Source: DASYRM01 sp036004405 (GTDB lineage Bacteria > Acidobacteriota > Vicinamibacteria > Vicinamibacterales > UBA2999). Taken from it: DNA of 20,130 nt. Shown here piece by piece: positions 1 through 7,138 of this stretch; within the stretch, counting starts at the first letter, position 1, and each line of letters opens with the position of its first letter. The notes under the pieces were generated by a model, which searched no databases, had not been told where the DNA came from, and was given only the letters and a program-made list of their open reading frames with translations. Where the stretch lies: contig DASYRM010000219.1 in assembly GCA_036004405.1 (NCBI GenBank), positions 1 to 20,130 of the forward strand, read 5' to 3'. The translations under genes and the position numbers were made by a program.

Positions 1-12
1 CGCGCCGTACCG

Positions 13-28
13 AGAAAGGATGCGAACC
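13..28 (-). other. Candidate decayed distal attachment site
   Basis: Positions 13-28 match 5785-5800, the T-arm/acceptor part of tRNA-Leu(GAG), at 14 of 16 bases: agaaagga is shared, two bases differ, then cgaacc is shared. The orientation is that expected for the far attachment site of an element inserted at that tRNA 3' end. The match stops before the acceptor tip, so this may be chance or part of another T-arm-like sequence. Confidence 0.25.
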
Positions 29-382
29 GGGTAGACTGCGGCGGCGTCTTCGTCACTCGCTCGCGCACGCAGACGTGGGTGGACAAGTCAGGGGGGCAAG
101 GTTTTGAAAAGCCGGGGTCCCTTCCTTCTGAAAACCGACAGTAGAGCTGCGGGTCAAGGAGGTCGCTCAAATCGACCGACGGAACGAGCAGTTGTGCGCA
201 GCTGTCACAATGGGACAGGCGCCTCAGTCGATTCTCAATCGATGCTCCGGTGTTGCAGCAGCGCGCCCCCAGGGCGCTTTGCTGCCTTCGTTACGGCGGC
301 CTCGCTGTCGCTGCGCTCGCGTCCCGCTCGCGTGCGCGAAGCTCGGTTTTGGCTGCAAACGCTCCAGGCCCTGGACCGTGAG

Positions 383-607
383 ATGAATGAGCTTCTGGTC
401 TTGATGCCGTCGCCATTGACAATCGCGAGAGCCAGAGCACTCGGACGCCTTGTCGCGCGCGCGATGGCGACTCGATGCTGCCGCCTTGCCGAGAAGCTTG
501 GCAACTTGCTCTTCGACGTCTTCGCGCTTGCTATCATCGCCCTTACGATTCGCCTAGTCCTCTCGACCTGGGCGCCCATCGTCCGCGCCTTGTTACTCGG
601 CTACTAG
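383..607 (+). CDS. Possible small membrane protein, unrecognised
   Basis: I do not recognise this 74-residue reading. The frame is open from position 104, but upstream of the ATG at 383 it reads as Arg/Ser-rich, unlikely protein, so I chose the internal start. That start has no convincing ribosome binding site. The C-terminal third holds one long hydrophobic stretch (about residues 45-65, with LLFDVFALAIIALTIRLVL) that would span the membrane. It ends 43 nt before the next plus-strand gene. The opposite strand is also open across much of this stretch, as is common at this GC content, so coding status is uncertain. Positions 29-382 hold no gene that I can support. Confidence 0.3.
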   Translation: MNELLVLMPSPLTIARARALGRLVARAMATRCCRLAEKLGNLLFDVFALAIIALTIRLVLSTWAPIVRALLLGY

Positions 608-635
608 GGCAACCAGCGCGATCGGTCGGTGTGCC

Positions 636-644
636 TGTTATATT
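636..644 (+). promoter_or_regulatory. Extended -10 promoter, possible leaderless start
   Basis: TGT-TATATT at 636-644 fits an extended -10 element (TGnTATAAT with one mismatch). The next gene's ATG is at 651, about where transcription would begin, and no ribosome binding site precedes it. This suggests a leaderless or nearly leaderless transcript. No clear -35 box is visible. Confidence 0.4.
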
Positions 645-650
645 CGTCGC

Positions 651-1499
651 ATGTTCAGCGGCTTTACTGGCGACGAGTATCCTGATCGAGCCGTGCTCCT
701 GCGGACGCTGCTAGAAGGGATCGAACGACTCGATGCCCAGGGGCGCCTGGATCTGACCTACCGAGCGCTCTCTGCGCTTCGCCAAGCCGGCTACGTGACC
801 GCTCTTGGCCGCGGACCATGGCCGGTGCCGCGACTGCCCCTTGAAATGCTTCGGCCACACCCTAGCCTCGCCGGCCTTGCCCGCTTCTGGTACGGCCCGA
901 ACGCGCTCACGCCTCCTCCGGCGCCCCCGCCCGCCTGTCGGGAGCCGATGACTCAGCAACAGCGACTTCGGTGGGCGCTCGGCGAGATCATCCGTAACGA
1001 CGACGCCCGTGCGCTCCTTCTGAGCGTTGCTCGACGTCCGGGCGGATTGCAGCGTCGGCGACTCCAGCAGCACCACCGTCGGCTTCGCGCTGCTCGTTTC
1101 AACGCGGCACTCACGACGCTAAGGACGCGCGAGATCGTCAAAATCTCGACGGCTGGCGTCGTGCAATTCGTGGAGGGAGCGGCTGAAGCCCTCCATGCTC
1201 TCGAAACCAGCGTTAGGCACGCCGTTTGGGCACGAGCCCAGGCGAGAAGGAGAGAGACAGCGCTCAAGAGAGAGCCGCGGGAGATCGGCATGCCTCGTCG
1301 GCGCGTTCGACGAACCTGCCGTCGGCGCCACCTCCCTAACCGGCATCAAGAACCACACGCCTGGGCGCGCTCAATGCTCGGCCGAAAAGGGGGACTAGCG
1401 CGTCAGCGTCAGGCCAGAATGCGGGGAGAAAACGCGACGGCGAAGGCGACGATTCGTCGCATCGCACTGACTCGACGCCGATCGTCGCTACGCGACTGA
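651..1499 (+). CDS. Hypothetical basic protein of mobile element
   Basis: This 282-residue protein belongs to no family I recognise. Residues 1-75 look like an ordered helical domain, followed by a Pro/Ala linker (about residues 84-97, TPPPAPPPA). Residues 100-190 form a second helical, Arg-rich region that could be a winged-helix DNA-binding fold. The last ~80 residues are very basic and include GRKGGLARQRQARMRG, which resembles the KGG-type basic motif of small nucleic-acid-binding proteins. A DNA- or RNA-binding role is inference from charge only. The ATG at 651 sits just downstream of an extended -10 box. The 3' end overlaps the convergent minus-strand gene by 12 nt. Confidence 0.55.
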   Translation: MFSGFTGDEYPDRAVLLRTLLEGIERLDAQGRLDLTYRALSALRQAGYVTALGRGPWPVPRLPLEMLRPHPSLAGLARFWYGPNALTPPPAPPPACREPMTQQQRLRWALGEIIRNDDARALLLSVARRPGGLQRRRLQQHHRRLRAARFNAALTTLRTREIVKISTAGVVQFVEGAAEALHALETSVRHAVWARAQARRRETALKREPREIGMPRRRVRRTCRRRHLPNRHQEPHAWARSMLGRKGGLARQRQARMRGENATAKATIRRIALTRRRSSLRD

Positions 1500-2525
1500 G
1501 TGCGCGACCGGCGGCCCGACAGGCTTCTGCCTCGACCGCCACTTGCGCAGTGATGCCTCGTCGTTCTGTAACGCGCCGTTCTCGGCCTGGCTGAGCAAGA
1601 AGCCCAGCCCATTGAGGATCGAAGCTACATGCGCCTCATGGTAGCGGCCAGTTCGGTCCTTCAAGTAGGCGAAGAGCAGCATCAGGATCCGGGTTCGTTC
1701 CGGCGATCGTTTCGGCCCGATCGTCTCCGCCATCATTCGCCCGACAAACGTGCGTGCAAAGGCGTCCAGTCGGTCAGGCAACAGCAACAGGCCCGCAGGT
1801 AGATCGTCCGCGATCGTCGATTGGTGCTGGCTGTTGAAAAGACCGCGTATTCGCGCCGCCAGCCTCCCAAAGCGTCGCTGCAGCGGCGCCAGATCGCGGA
1901 CCTCGAACTTGCCGAGCGCCGTTTCGATGCTGTCAAGCGGGCGAGGATCCACCGTGATGTATGCCCGCCGGGAACCAGTCGCTTTGGAATCAGTACGACA
2001 ACCGTCCTCGGGCAGAAGGCGTTCGAGCCAGTCGGCCAACGCACGGAGCTGTCCAGGGAGAGCGGTATTGAGAACCGGCGCTTGCGTAACGCGACGGGCC
2101 AAGCCGGTCGCAAGCAATTCTCGCAGGTCGGTTTCGCACGTAAGCAGCTGTTCGGTCAGACGCACGAGGTCGTCCGTCCTGAGTCGGCGAATCGGGGTCG
2201 AAACGATCGTTGCTTCAACCGACTGAGCTATATCTACTCGCGGTGAGTCGGACGCGTCGAATTTTCCAGTCACCTGCAGGCCGCTGAATGTTCTGTACGG
2301 CGTCAGCCTCTGAACTCGCCTGCGTCTGCGTGCACCCGTCACCCGGCCAACCGTCAAGCGGCGGAACAGTCCGAGCAATTGACCCGGCTCGCATCCTTCA
2401 TCGCAGAGCCTTCTGAAGGATTCCCCGGCCTCACCGCGCAGTCCCAACCACCTGAAAGCTACGGTGGCCGTGAGGAGAGGAGGGCCAGAACGGGGAATTT
2501 CGTTGGATATCGGCAACGCCGGCAT
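1488..2525 (-). CDS. Hypothetical protein, element cargo, unknown family
   Basis: I do not recognise this 345-residue protein. It is the only minus-strand gene in the left element. It is probably soluble and mostly helical, with no signal peptide or membrane segment. The N-terminal ~90 residues are Arg-rich (GARRRRRVQRL near residues 64-74). The middle has regular amphipathic helices with Leu-rich turns. The C-terminal ~100 residues (from MMAETIGPKRSPERTRIL through YLKDRTGRYHEAHVASILN) look like a compact helical domain. No catalytic motif stands out. The ATG at 2525 lacks an evident ribosome binding site, so the start may be elsewhere. It faces the helicase module across a 61-nt gap and may be cargo or a regulator. 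Confidence 0.6.
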   Translation of the reverse strand: MPALPISNEIPRSGPPLLTATVAFRWLGLRGEAGESFRRLCDEGCEPGQLLGLFRRLTVGRVTGARRRRRVQRLTPYRTFSGLQVTGKFDASDSPRVDIAQSVEATIVSTPIRRLRTDDLVRLTEQLLTCETDLRELLATGLARRVTQAPVLNTALPGQLRALADWLERLLPEDGCRTDSKATGSRRAYITVDPRPLDSIETALGKFEVRDLAPLQRRFGRLAARIRGLFNSQHQSTIADDLPAGLLLLPDRLDAFARTFVGRMMAETIGPKRSPERTRILMLLFAYLKDRTGRYHEAHVASILNGLGFLLSQAENGALQNDEASLRKWRSRQKPVGPPVAHSVA

Positions 2526-2586
2526 TCACGTAACTTTGCCATCGAAAGGCCCGTCGTGCCACTCCAGTGCGGGCAGGAGGGAACCC
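2526..2586. promoter_or_regulatory. Divergent intergenic region of element
   Basis: This 61-nt gap separates the start of the minus-strand unknown gene from the start of the HTH-helicase module, so promoters for both should lie in or next to it. I see no convincing -35/-10 pair on either strand. The right end carries a strong Shine-Dalgarno sequence, AGGAGG at 2575-2580, for the HTH gene. Confidence 0.35.
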
Positions 2587-2769
2587 GTGGAACAACTGCT
2601 CACAATACGAAAGGCGGCCGAGCAACTCGCCGTCTCTCCCGAATTCATCAAGCGCCTCTGTCGTCGGGGCGCCCTTCGAGTCGTGCGCCTGGGACGTGCG
2701 GTCCGAGTGCCCCAACATGAACTCGAACGCCTCTGCCGGGAGGACCGCCGTGACAAGCCAACGGAATAG
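2587..2769 (+). CDS. Excisionase-family HTH DNA-binding protein
   Basis: A 60-residue MerR/excisionase-type helix-turn-helix protein. The core LTIRKAAEQLAVSPEFIKRL (residues 5-24) is the helix-turn-helix, followed by the RxGALRVVRLGRAVRVPQHELER wing typical of the excisionase-type (DUF-HTH_17) family. The frame opens upstream at 2464, but I chose GTG 2587 because AGGAGG lies 6 nt before it and the domain begins right after. It overlaps the helicase start by 20 nt, so the two are translationally coupled. Known relatives act as excisionases or as repressors in integrative elements. Here it probably regulates or recruits the replication helicase; which of these it does cannot be read from sequence. 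Confidence 0.8.
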   Translation: MEQLLTIRKAAEQLAVSPEFIKRLCRRGALRVVRLGRAVRVPQHELERLCREDRRDKPTE

Positions 2770-4084
2770 CGACGACGACGGCGTGAGGTTGGAGGACTTC
2801 CACGCCTACATGCCGAAGCACCAGTACATTTTCGGCCCGAGTGGCGATCTGTGGCCGGCGAGCAGCGTCGATGCGCGAGTAGCGGCCGTCCCCCTGCGCG
2901 ATGCCAACGGCAATATCAAGACCGACAAGAACGGACAGCCCGAAACGATTCTTGCGAGTAAGTGGATCGATACCCACCGCCCTGTAGAACAGATCGTCTG
3001 GGCGCCTGCTCTTCCTCAGCGGATCGAGGACCGTCTCGTCTCAGACGGCGGATGGATCGAACGGTCCGGATGCGCGTGCTTCAACCTGTATCGTCCGACT
3101 CGCATCTCGAAAGGAGATGCTCGCAAAGCGCAGCCATGGCTTGACCATGTCGCGCGCGTCTATCCCAACGAGGCTGAACACATCGTCTCGTGGTTGGCCC
3201 ACCGCGTGCAGCGGCCGCACGAAAAGATCAACCACGCCGTGGTCATGGGCGGTATGCAAGGCATCGGGAAAGACTCGATTCTCGAACCCATCAAGTCCGC
3301 CATCGGACCGTGGAACTTTGCGGAGGTGTCACCGACTCACCTCCTCGGTCGCTTCAATGGCTTCGTGAGATCAGTGATCTTACGAATCAGTGAGGCGCGT
3401 GATCTTGGCGACCTCGACCGCTACACCTTCTACGACCGACTCAAGATTTACACTGCCGCCCCACCAGACGTCCTGCGGGTTGACGAGAAGAACCTGCGTG
3501 AGTACGCGGCATGGAACGTCTGCGGCGTCGTGATCACAACAAACCACAAGTCAGATGGGCTTTTCTTGCCCGCGGATGATCGACGGCACTTCGTGGCTTG
3601 GTCTGATCTGACGCAGTCAGAAGTAGATCCTCTCTACTTTCAGAAGCTCTACCGATGGTTCGCGGCGGGTGGCGACCGACACGTCGCGGCTTACCTGGCA
3701 TCGCGTGACCTTTCCGGGTTCGACCCAAAGTCACCGCCACCGAAAACGGCTGCGTTCTGGGACATGGTTGATGCAAATCGGGCACCGGAGGACGCGGAGC
3801 TTGCGGATGCTTTCGAGCAGCTTGGATCTCCAACGGCGGTTACGCTCGCTGAGATTTCCGCGAACGCAGGAGCAAAGTTGGCGACCTACCTCGACGATCG
3901 TCGCAACTCACGCCAAATCCCGCGACGGCTCGAATCGGCCGGCTATGTCGCAGCACGAAACCCGGACTCGAAAGACGGGCTGTGGCGAATCGATGGCCGT
4001 CGGCAAATGGTCTACGTGAAGCAGACCCTCCTACCGAAAGAGCGAGTTGCGATGGCTTCGGACTTCGTATGCGCCAAGCGCTGA
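2750..4084 (+). CDS. DUF5906/P4-type replicative helicase of mobile element
   Basis: This 444-residue protein is a superfamily 3-like helicase related to the phage P4 primase-helicase and DUF5906 group, which unwinds element DNA for replication. Visible motifs are a Walker A at residues 167-176 (GGMQGIGKDS, K174), a Walker B-like VILRISEA at 209-216, a sensor-1 Asn in ITTNHK (N265), and an arginine-finger region ADDRRHF (R278/R279). The C-terminal ~80 residues look like a winged-helix domain. The N-terminal ~160 residues contain no primase catalytic motif that I can see. The GTG at 2750 has GGGAGGA 5 nt upstream and overlaps the HTH gene; the longer upstream reading is just that gene in another frame. 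Lack of a primase domain is notable. Confidence 0.87.
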   Translation: MTSQRNSDDDGVRLEDFHAYMPKHQYIFGPSGDLWPASSVDARVAAVPLRDANGNIKTDKNGQPETILASKWIDTHRPVEQIVWAPALPQRIEDRLVSDGGWIERSGCACFNLYRPTRISKGDARKAQPWLDHVARVYPNEAEHIVSWLAHRVQRPHEKINHAVVMGGMQGIGKDSILEPIKSAIGPWNFAEVSPTHLLGRFNGFVRSVILRISEARDLGDLDRYTFYDRLKIYTAAPPDVLRVDEKNLREYAAWNVCGVVITTNHKSDGLFLPADDRRHFVAWSDLTQSEVDPLYFQKLYRWFAAGGDRHVAAYLASRDLSGFDPKSPPPKTAAFWDMVDANRAPEDAELADAFEQLGSPTAVTLAEISANAGAKLATYLDDRRNSRQIPRRLESAGYVAARNPDSKDGLWRIDGRRQMVYVKQTLLPKERVAMASDFVCAKR

Positions 4085-4199
4085 TCAGTGAAGTCAGCGA
4101 AGTCACCGATCCACGCGACGCCTCCGCAGGGATAACAGTCGATCGAGTCGAGTTCACCTCAACTTGGGGGAGCAGTGTTGAAACCGTTGACATCACTGA
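4085..4199. promoter_or_regulatory. Operator- or iteron-like repeats around the second HTH gene start
   Basis: The 12-mer tcagtgaagtca at 4085-4096 reappears inverted at 4188-4199 (tgacatcactga) with one mismatch. The first copy overlaps a tandem 9-bp repeat, agtgaagtc/agcgaagtc (4087-4104). The pair brackets the start of the second HTH gene, directly after the helicase stop. This arrangement suits an operator, an excision site or replication iterons; the role is inferred. Confidence 0.35.
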
Positions 4200-4477
4200 C
4201 GAGCGCAGCCGACGTCACAAGCGGTCGCGTGGATCTGGTGGCGGGGGCCGCGTCGCCTTGGTTGACTGTCAGCGAGGCGGCGGAGCGAGCCCGGTGCGGC
4301 CCAAAGTTGATCTATCGAGAGGTCCGCTCCGGACGGCTCGTGGCCGCACGGGTTGGCGGCCGTCGCGAGCTTCGACTACGCACTGAATGGATCGACGAGT
4401 GGCTCCTCCGAACGACGACCCTTTTACGGGCCGCCTCTCCGATAGCCTCCGGGCGCGGCCCGTGCCGCGATTATTAG
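4178..4477 (+). CDS. MerR/excisionase-like HTH protein upstream of integrase
   Basis: A 99-residue protein with a second excisionase-type helix-turn-helix: SPWLTVSEAAERARCG (about residues 27-42) leads into GPKLIYREVRSGRLVAARV and RTEWIDEWL, the usual helix-turn-helix plus wing plus last helix. I chose TTG 4178 because GGGGGAG ends 5 nt upstream. GTG 4175 is the alternative but sits only 2 nt from that motif. Its TAG stop (4475-4477) overlaps the integrase's AGGAGG, which indicates coupled translation. Small HTH proteins directly before a tyrosine integrase are typically the excisionase that sets the direction of recombination, so this is the better xis candidate of the two HTH genes. It may also bind the inverted repeats near its own start. 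Confidence 0.82.
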   Translation: MKPLTSLTSAADVTSGRVDLVAGAASPWLTVSEAAERARCGPKLIYREVRSGRLVAARVGGRRELRLRTEWIDEWLLRTTTLLRAASPIASGRGPCRDY

Positions 4478-4486
4478 GAGGTTTGG

Positions 4487-5764
4487 ATGCGGAAGCAGAA
4501 CGGAGGGGTGCGCAAGCGATGCGGATGCGCTCGGCGATTGTGGCCGAAGTGTCCCCACGGCTGGCACTTCAACTTCAAGTGGAAAGGTGTGCATCACCGC
4601 CTCAGTCTGGTTCGTGAAGTCGGACACTCGATCACGAGCAAGTCTGAAGCGATGGCCGAAGCGGATCGATTGCGATCGGCGATTCGGTCTGGCGAGTACC
4701 CACGACAGGTGACGCCGCCAGCGTCAGAGAGTATCGCCGCACCGCTTTCGTTTAAGGGGTTTGCTGCGATTTGGGAGGAGCGTCGAGGCGTGCAGCTTGT
4801 TCGGCCCCGCGACAACTCGTATCGCTTGCGAACGATTGAGGCATTCATGCTTCCCGGGACGTCCCCACCTCTGACCTTCGGCGAGAAGCCTCTTGCGGCG
4901 ATCACCACCGGCGACATAGAGGCGTTTCGTTACGCACGAAAGACCGCAGGGCTCTCCGCGGTGACCGTGAATCACGATTTGAAGCTCCTGCGAAAGATGC
5001 TCAACTGGGCGCTTCGCACGGGATATCTCGAACGCACGCCGTTCAAGTTCGGCACTTTGTCCGCGATATCGCTTGAGAAAGAATCGCCGCGGGCGTGGCG
5101 GTTCTCAGGGGAGGACGACGAGGGGCGGCTGTTGAGGGCGTGCGATCCACACCTTCACGCCGTCGTGGTGGCGCTACTCGACACGGCATGCCGCGTCGGC
5201 GAGATTCTCACGATGCAGTGGCGCAACGTGAACCTCGCGCGGCGCGAGCTCGTCATCGAAGCCGCCAAGGCCAAGACGCGCACGGCGCGACTCGTCCCGA
5301 TCTCAACTCGCTTACTCGGCGTCCTGGAACTGCGGCGGCACGATGCGGCAGGGGAGGAGCTTGGTCCTGATGCGTACGTTTTCGGGAATGAAGTCGGAGA
5401 GCGGGTGAAATCGATCCGCGAGGCATGGAGGCGAGCACGAGACGCCGCGGGTTTTCCCGACCTCCAGCTTCGCGACCTTCGGCACGAAGCCGGCTCGCGA
5501 TTCGACGAAGCCGGCGTGCCGATCAGCTACACGTCGCGGATCTTGGGACACTCGAACTTGATGACGACTTCGCGGTACTTGAATACCCATCGGCGCGGGC
5601 TGCACATCGCCATGCAGACGCTCGAACGCCACCGGGAACAGCAGGAACAGGGCCGAGAACAGCAGAAGCGCGTTGCACAGTCGTTGCACACGGCCGACGC
5701 AAGCGCACCAGCCAACGTGGCCGCGCACGAACAGGCTCCCGCCAGCAAGCAGTTGCCTTCCTAG
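4487..5764 (+). CDS. int: Tyrosine recombinase (phage-type integrase)
   Basis: This 425-residue enzyme cuts and rejoins DNA at attachment sites to insert or excise the element. The N-terminus has a possible zinc knuckle (C12, C14, C22, H24), then an arm/core-binding region (about 85-185). The catalytic domain (about 205-380) shows R236 (TACRVGEIL), a Lys around K261/K263, box II RDLRHEAGSRF with R332, H355 in RILGHSN, and the nucleophile Y364 in SRYLNTH. The first box II residue, usually His, is Arg here (R329), a known variation. The tail from 381 is Gln-rich and poorly conserved. ATG 4487 follows AGGAGG with 5-nt spacing. The gene ends 11 nt from tRNA-Leu, identifying that tRNA as the probable insertion site. 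Confidence 0.95.
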   Translation: MRKQNGGVRKRCGCARRLWPKCPHGWHFNFKWKGVHHRLSLVREVGHSITSKSEAMAEADRLRSAIRSGEYPRQVTPPASESIAAPLSFKGFAAIWEERRGVQLVRPRDNSYRLRTIEAFMLPGTSPPLTFGEKPLAAITTGDIEAFRYARKTAGLSAVTVNHDLKLLRKMLNWALRTGYLERTPFKFGTLSAISLEKESPRAWRFSGEDDEGRLLRACDPHLHAVVVALLDTACRVGEILTMQWRNVNLARRELVIEAAKAKTRTARLVPISTRLLGVLELRRHDAAGEELGPDAYVFGNEVGERVKSIREAWRRARDAAGFPDLQLRDLRHEAGSRFDEAGVPISYTSRILGHSNLMTTSRYLNTHRRGLHIAMQTLERHREQQEQGREQQKRVAQSLHTADASAPANVAAHEQAPASKQLPS

Positions 5765-5775
5765 TACTTAAGGAT

Positions 5776-5862
5776 TGGTGCGGAAGAAAGGACTCGAACC
5801 TTCACGGTATTGCTACCGCCAGCCCCTCAAGCTGGTGCGTCTGCCAATTCCGCCACTTCCGC
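5776..5862 (-). tRNA. tRNA-Leu (anticodon GAG)
   Basis: Read on the minus strand this folds as a class II tRNA. The acceptor GCGGAAG pairs with CTTCCGC, the anticodon stem CCAGC/GCTGG encloses TTGAGGG with anticodon GAG, a long variable arm contains GGTAGCAATACC, and the T-arm GAAGG/CCTTT encloses TTCGAGT. Discriminator A and an encoded CCA (5778-5776) follow. It lies downstream of secG on the same strand, so co-transcription with the glycolytic operon is possible. The integrase reads convergently toward its 3' end, and the T-arm/acceptor half is the probable attB core of the left element. Confidence 0.96.
5779..5800 (-). other. Putative attachment site in tRNA-Leu 3' end
   Basis: Tyrosine integrases of this kind commonly use a tRNA 3' half as core site, and the integrase ends 11 nt away. 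The core presumably lies in the T-arm/acceptor region, restored by element DNA after insertion. A 14/16 match at 13-28 is the only partner seen in the window. The exact crossover cannot be read from one sequence. Confidence 0.45.
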
Positions 5863-5872
5863 GTGGTCTTGT

Positions 5873-5960
5873 CGGCGGGCGTTGCACCCGCCGGGTCGGG
5901 CAGGTCTAAAAGACCTGCTCCTACGAAAACTTCAACGGGCCGCCTGAAGGCGGCCCCTAC
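5873..5960 (-). repeat. REP-like hairpins with GTAG heads
   Basis: Between secG and tRNA-Leu there are two palindromic units, each headed on the minus strand by GTAG. Unit one (5924-5900) reads GTAGGA then GCAGGTCT/AGACCTGC around a 3-nt loop. Unit two (5960-5937) reads GTAG then GGGCCGCC/GGCGGCCC around TTCA. A third GC-rich hairpin without GTAG lies at about 5874-5893. A related unit is at 17655-17694. A GTAG foot beside a short palindrome is the signature of REP sequences mobilised by RAYT transposases; no RAYT gene is in the window. They may also protect or end the secG transcript. Confidence 0.6.
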
Positions 5961-5970
5961 TTCTGTGGCC

Positions 5971-6342
5971 CTACTTCTTCGCCGGTGGCGCCGGAGTCGG
6001 CGCCGGGGCGCTGCCTTGCGGAGCCGGAGCCGCCGGGTTGGCCGGCTTCGGAGCTGTCGCCGGCGGCGTCGCTGCGGGACCGCCGCGACCCGACACGACA
6101 GAACCGGGACCCCGCTGGCCGAGGATGCTCAGCACGATGGCGCCGACCACGAAGATGATGGCGCCGATGGCGGTGGCACGCGACAGCACGGTGGCGCCGC
6201 TGCGGGCACCGAACGCGGCCTGGCTGGCGCCGCCGCCGAACGCGTTGGCGATGTCGCCGCCCTTGCCCTGCTGCAGCAGGATCACGAGCACGAGCACCAT
6301 GCAGGTGATGACGTAAACCGTGACGACCAGGTAATACAGCAT
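5971..6342 (-). CDS. secG: Preprotein translocase subunit SecG
   Basis: A 123-residue inner-membrane protein that assists SecYEG in moving secreted proteins. There are two transmembrane segments, about residues 2-23 (LYYLVVTVYVITCMVLVLVI) and 54-75. The signature loop between them, LLQQGKGGDIANAFGGGASQ (22-41), is diagnostic for SecG. The C-terminal ~45 residues form a low-complexity Pro/Ala tail ending in two lysines, longer than the enterobacterial protein needs but common in high-GC phyla. The ATG at 6342 begins right at the first membrane segment. It is the last gene of the gap-pgk-tpiA-secG run, 27 nt after tpiA, with REP-like hairpins 10 nt after its stop. Confidence 0.95.
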   Translation of the reverse strand: MLYYLVVTVYVITCMVLVLVILLQQGKGGDIANAFGGGASQAAFGARSGATVLSRATAIGAIIFVVGAIVLSILGQRGPGSVVSGRGGPAATPPATAPKPANPAAPAPQGSAPAPTPAPPAKK

Positions 6343-6369
6343 TCGATTCGTCCGTGACGGAAACCCTGA

Positions 6370-7137
<768 letters not shown>

Positions 7138-7138
7138 G

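Larger units (their letters stand above)
13..5775. mobile_element. Integrative element inserted at tRNA-Leu(GAG)
   Basis: The block between the left edge and the tRNA-Leu gene carries a tyrosine integrase, two small excisionase-type HTH proteins, a P4/DUF5906-type helicase and genes of no recognised family. This is the usual content of a small integrative element or phage satellite. The right boundary is well supported because the integrase stop codon lies 11 nt from the encoded CCA end of tRNA-Leu. The left boundary is a guess based on a 14/16 match to the tRNA T-arm/acceptor sequence at 13-28, so the element could continue beyond the window. No capsid, terminase, relaxase or conjugation gene is visible. 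It is therefore either a satellite or a cryptic or reduced element. Confidence 0.75.

Noticed and set aside
2464..2586. N-terminal extension of the first HTH protein
   Set aside because: The 41 extra residues are not domain-like and the strong AGGAGG at 2575-2580 marks GTG 2587 as the start.
5425..6357. 310-codon plus frame spanning integrase end, tRNA-Leu and secG
   Set aside because: It runs through a tRNA and antisense to secG and resembles no protein.
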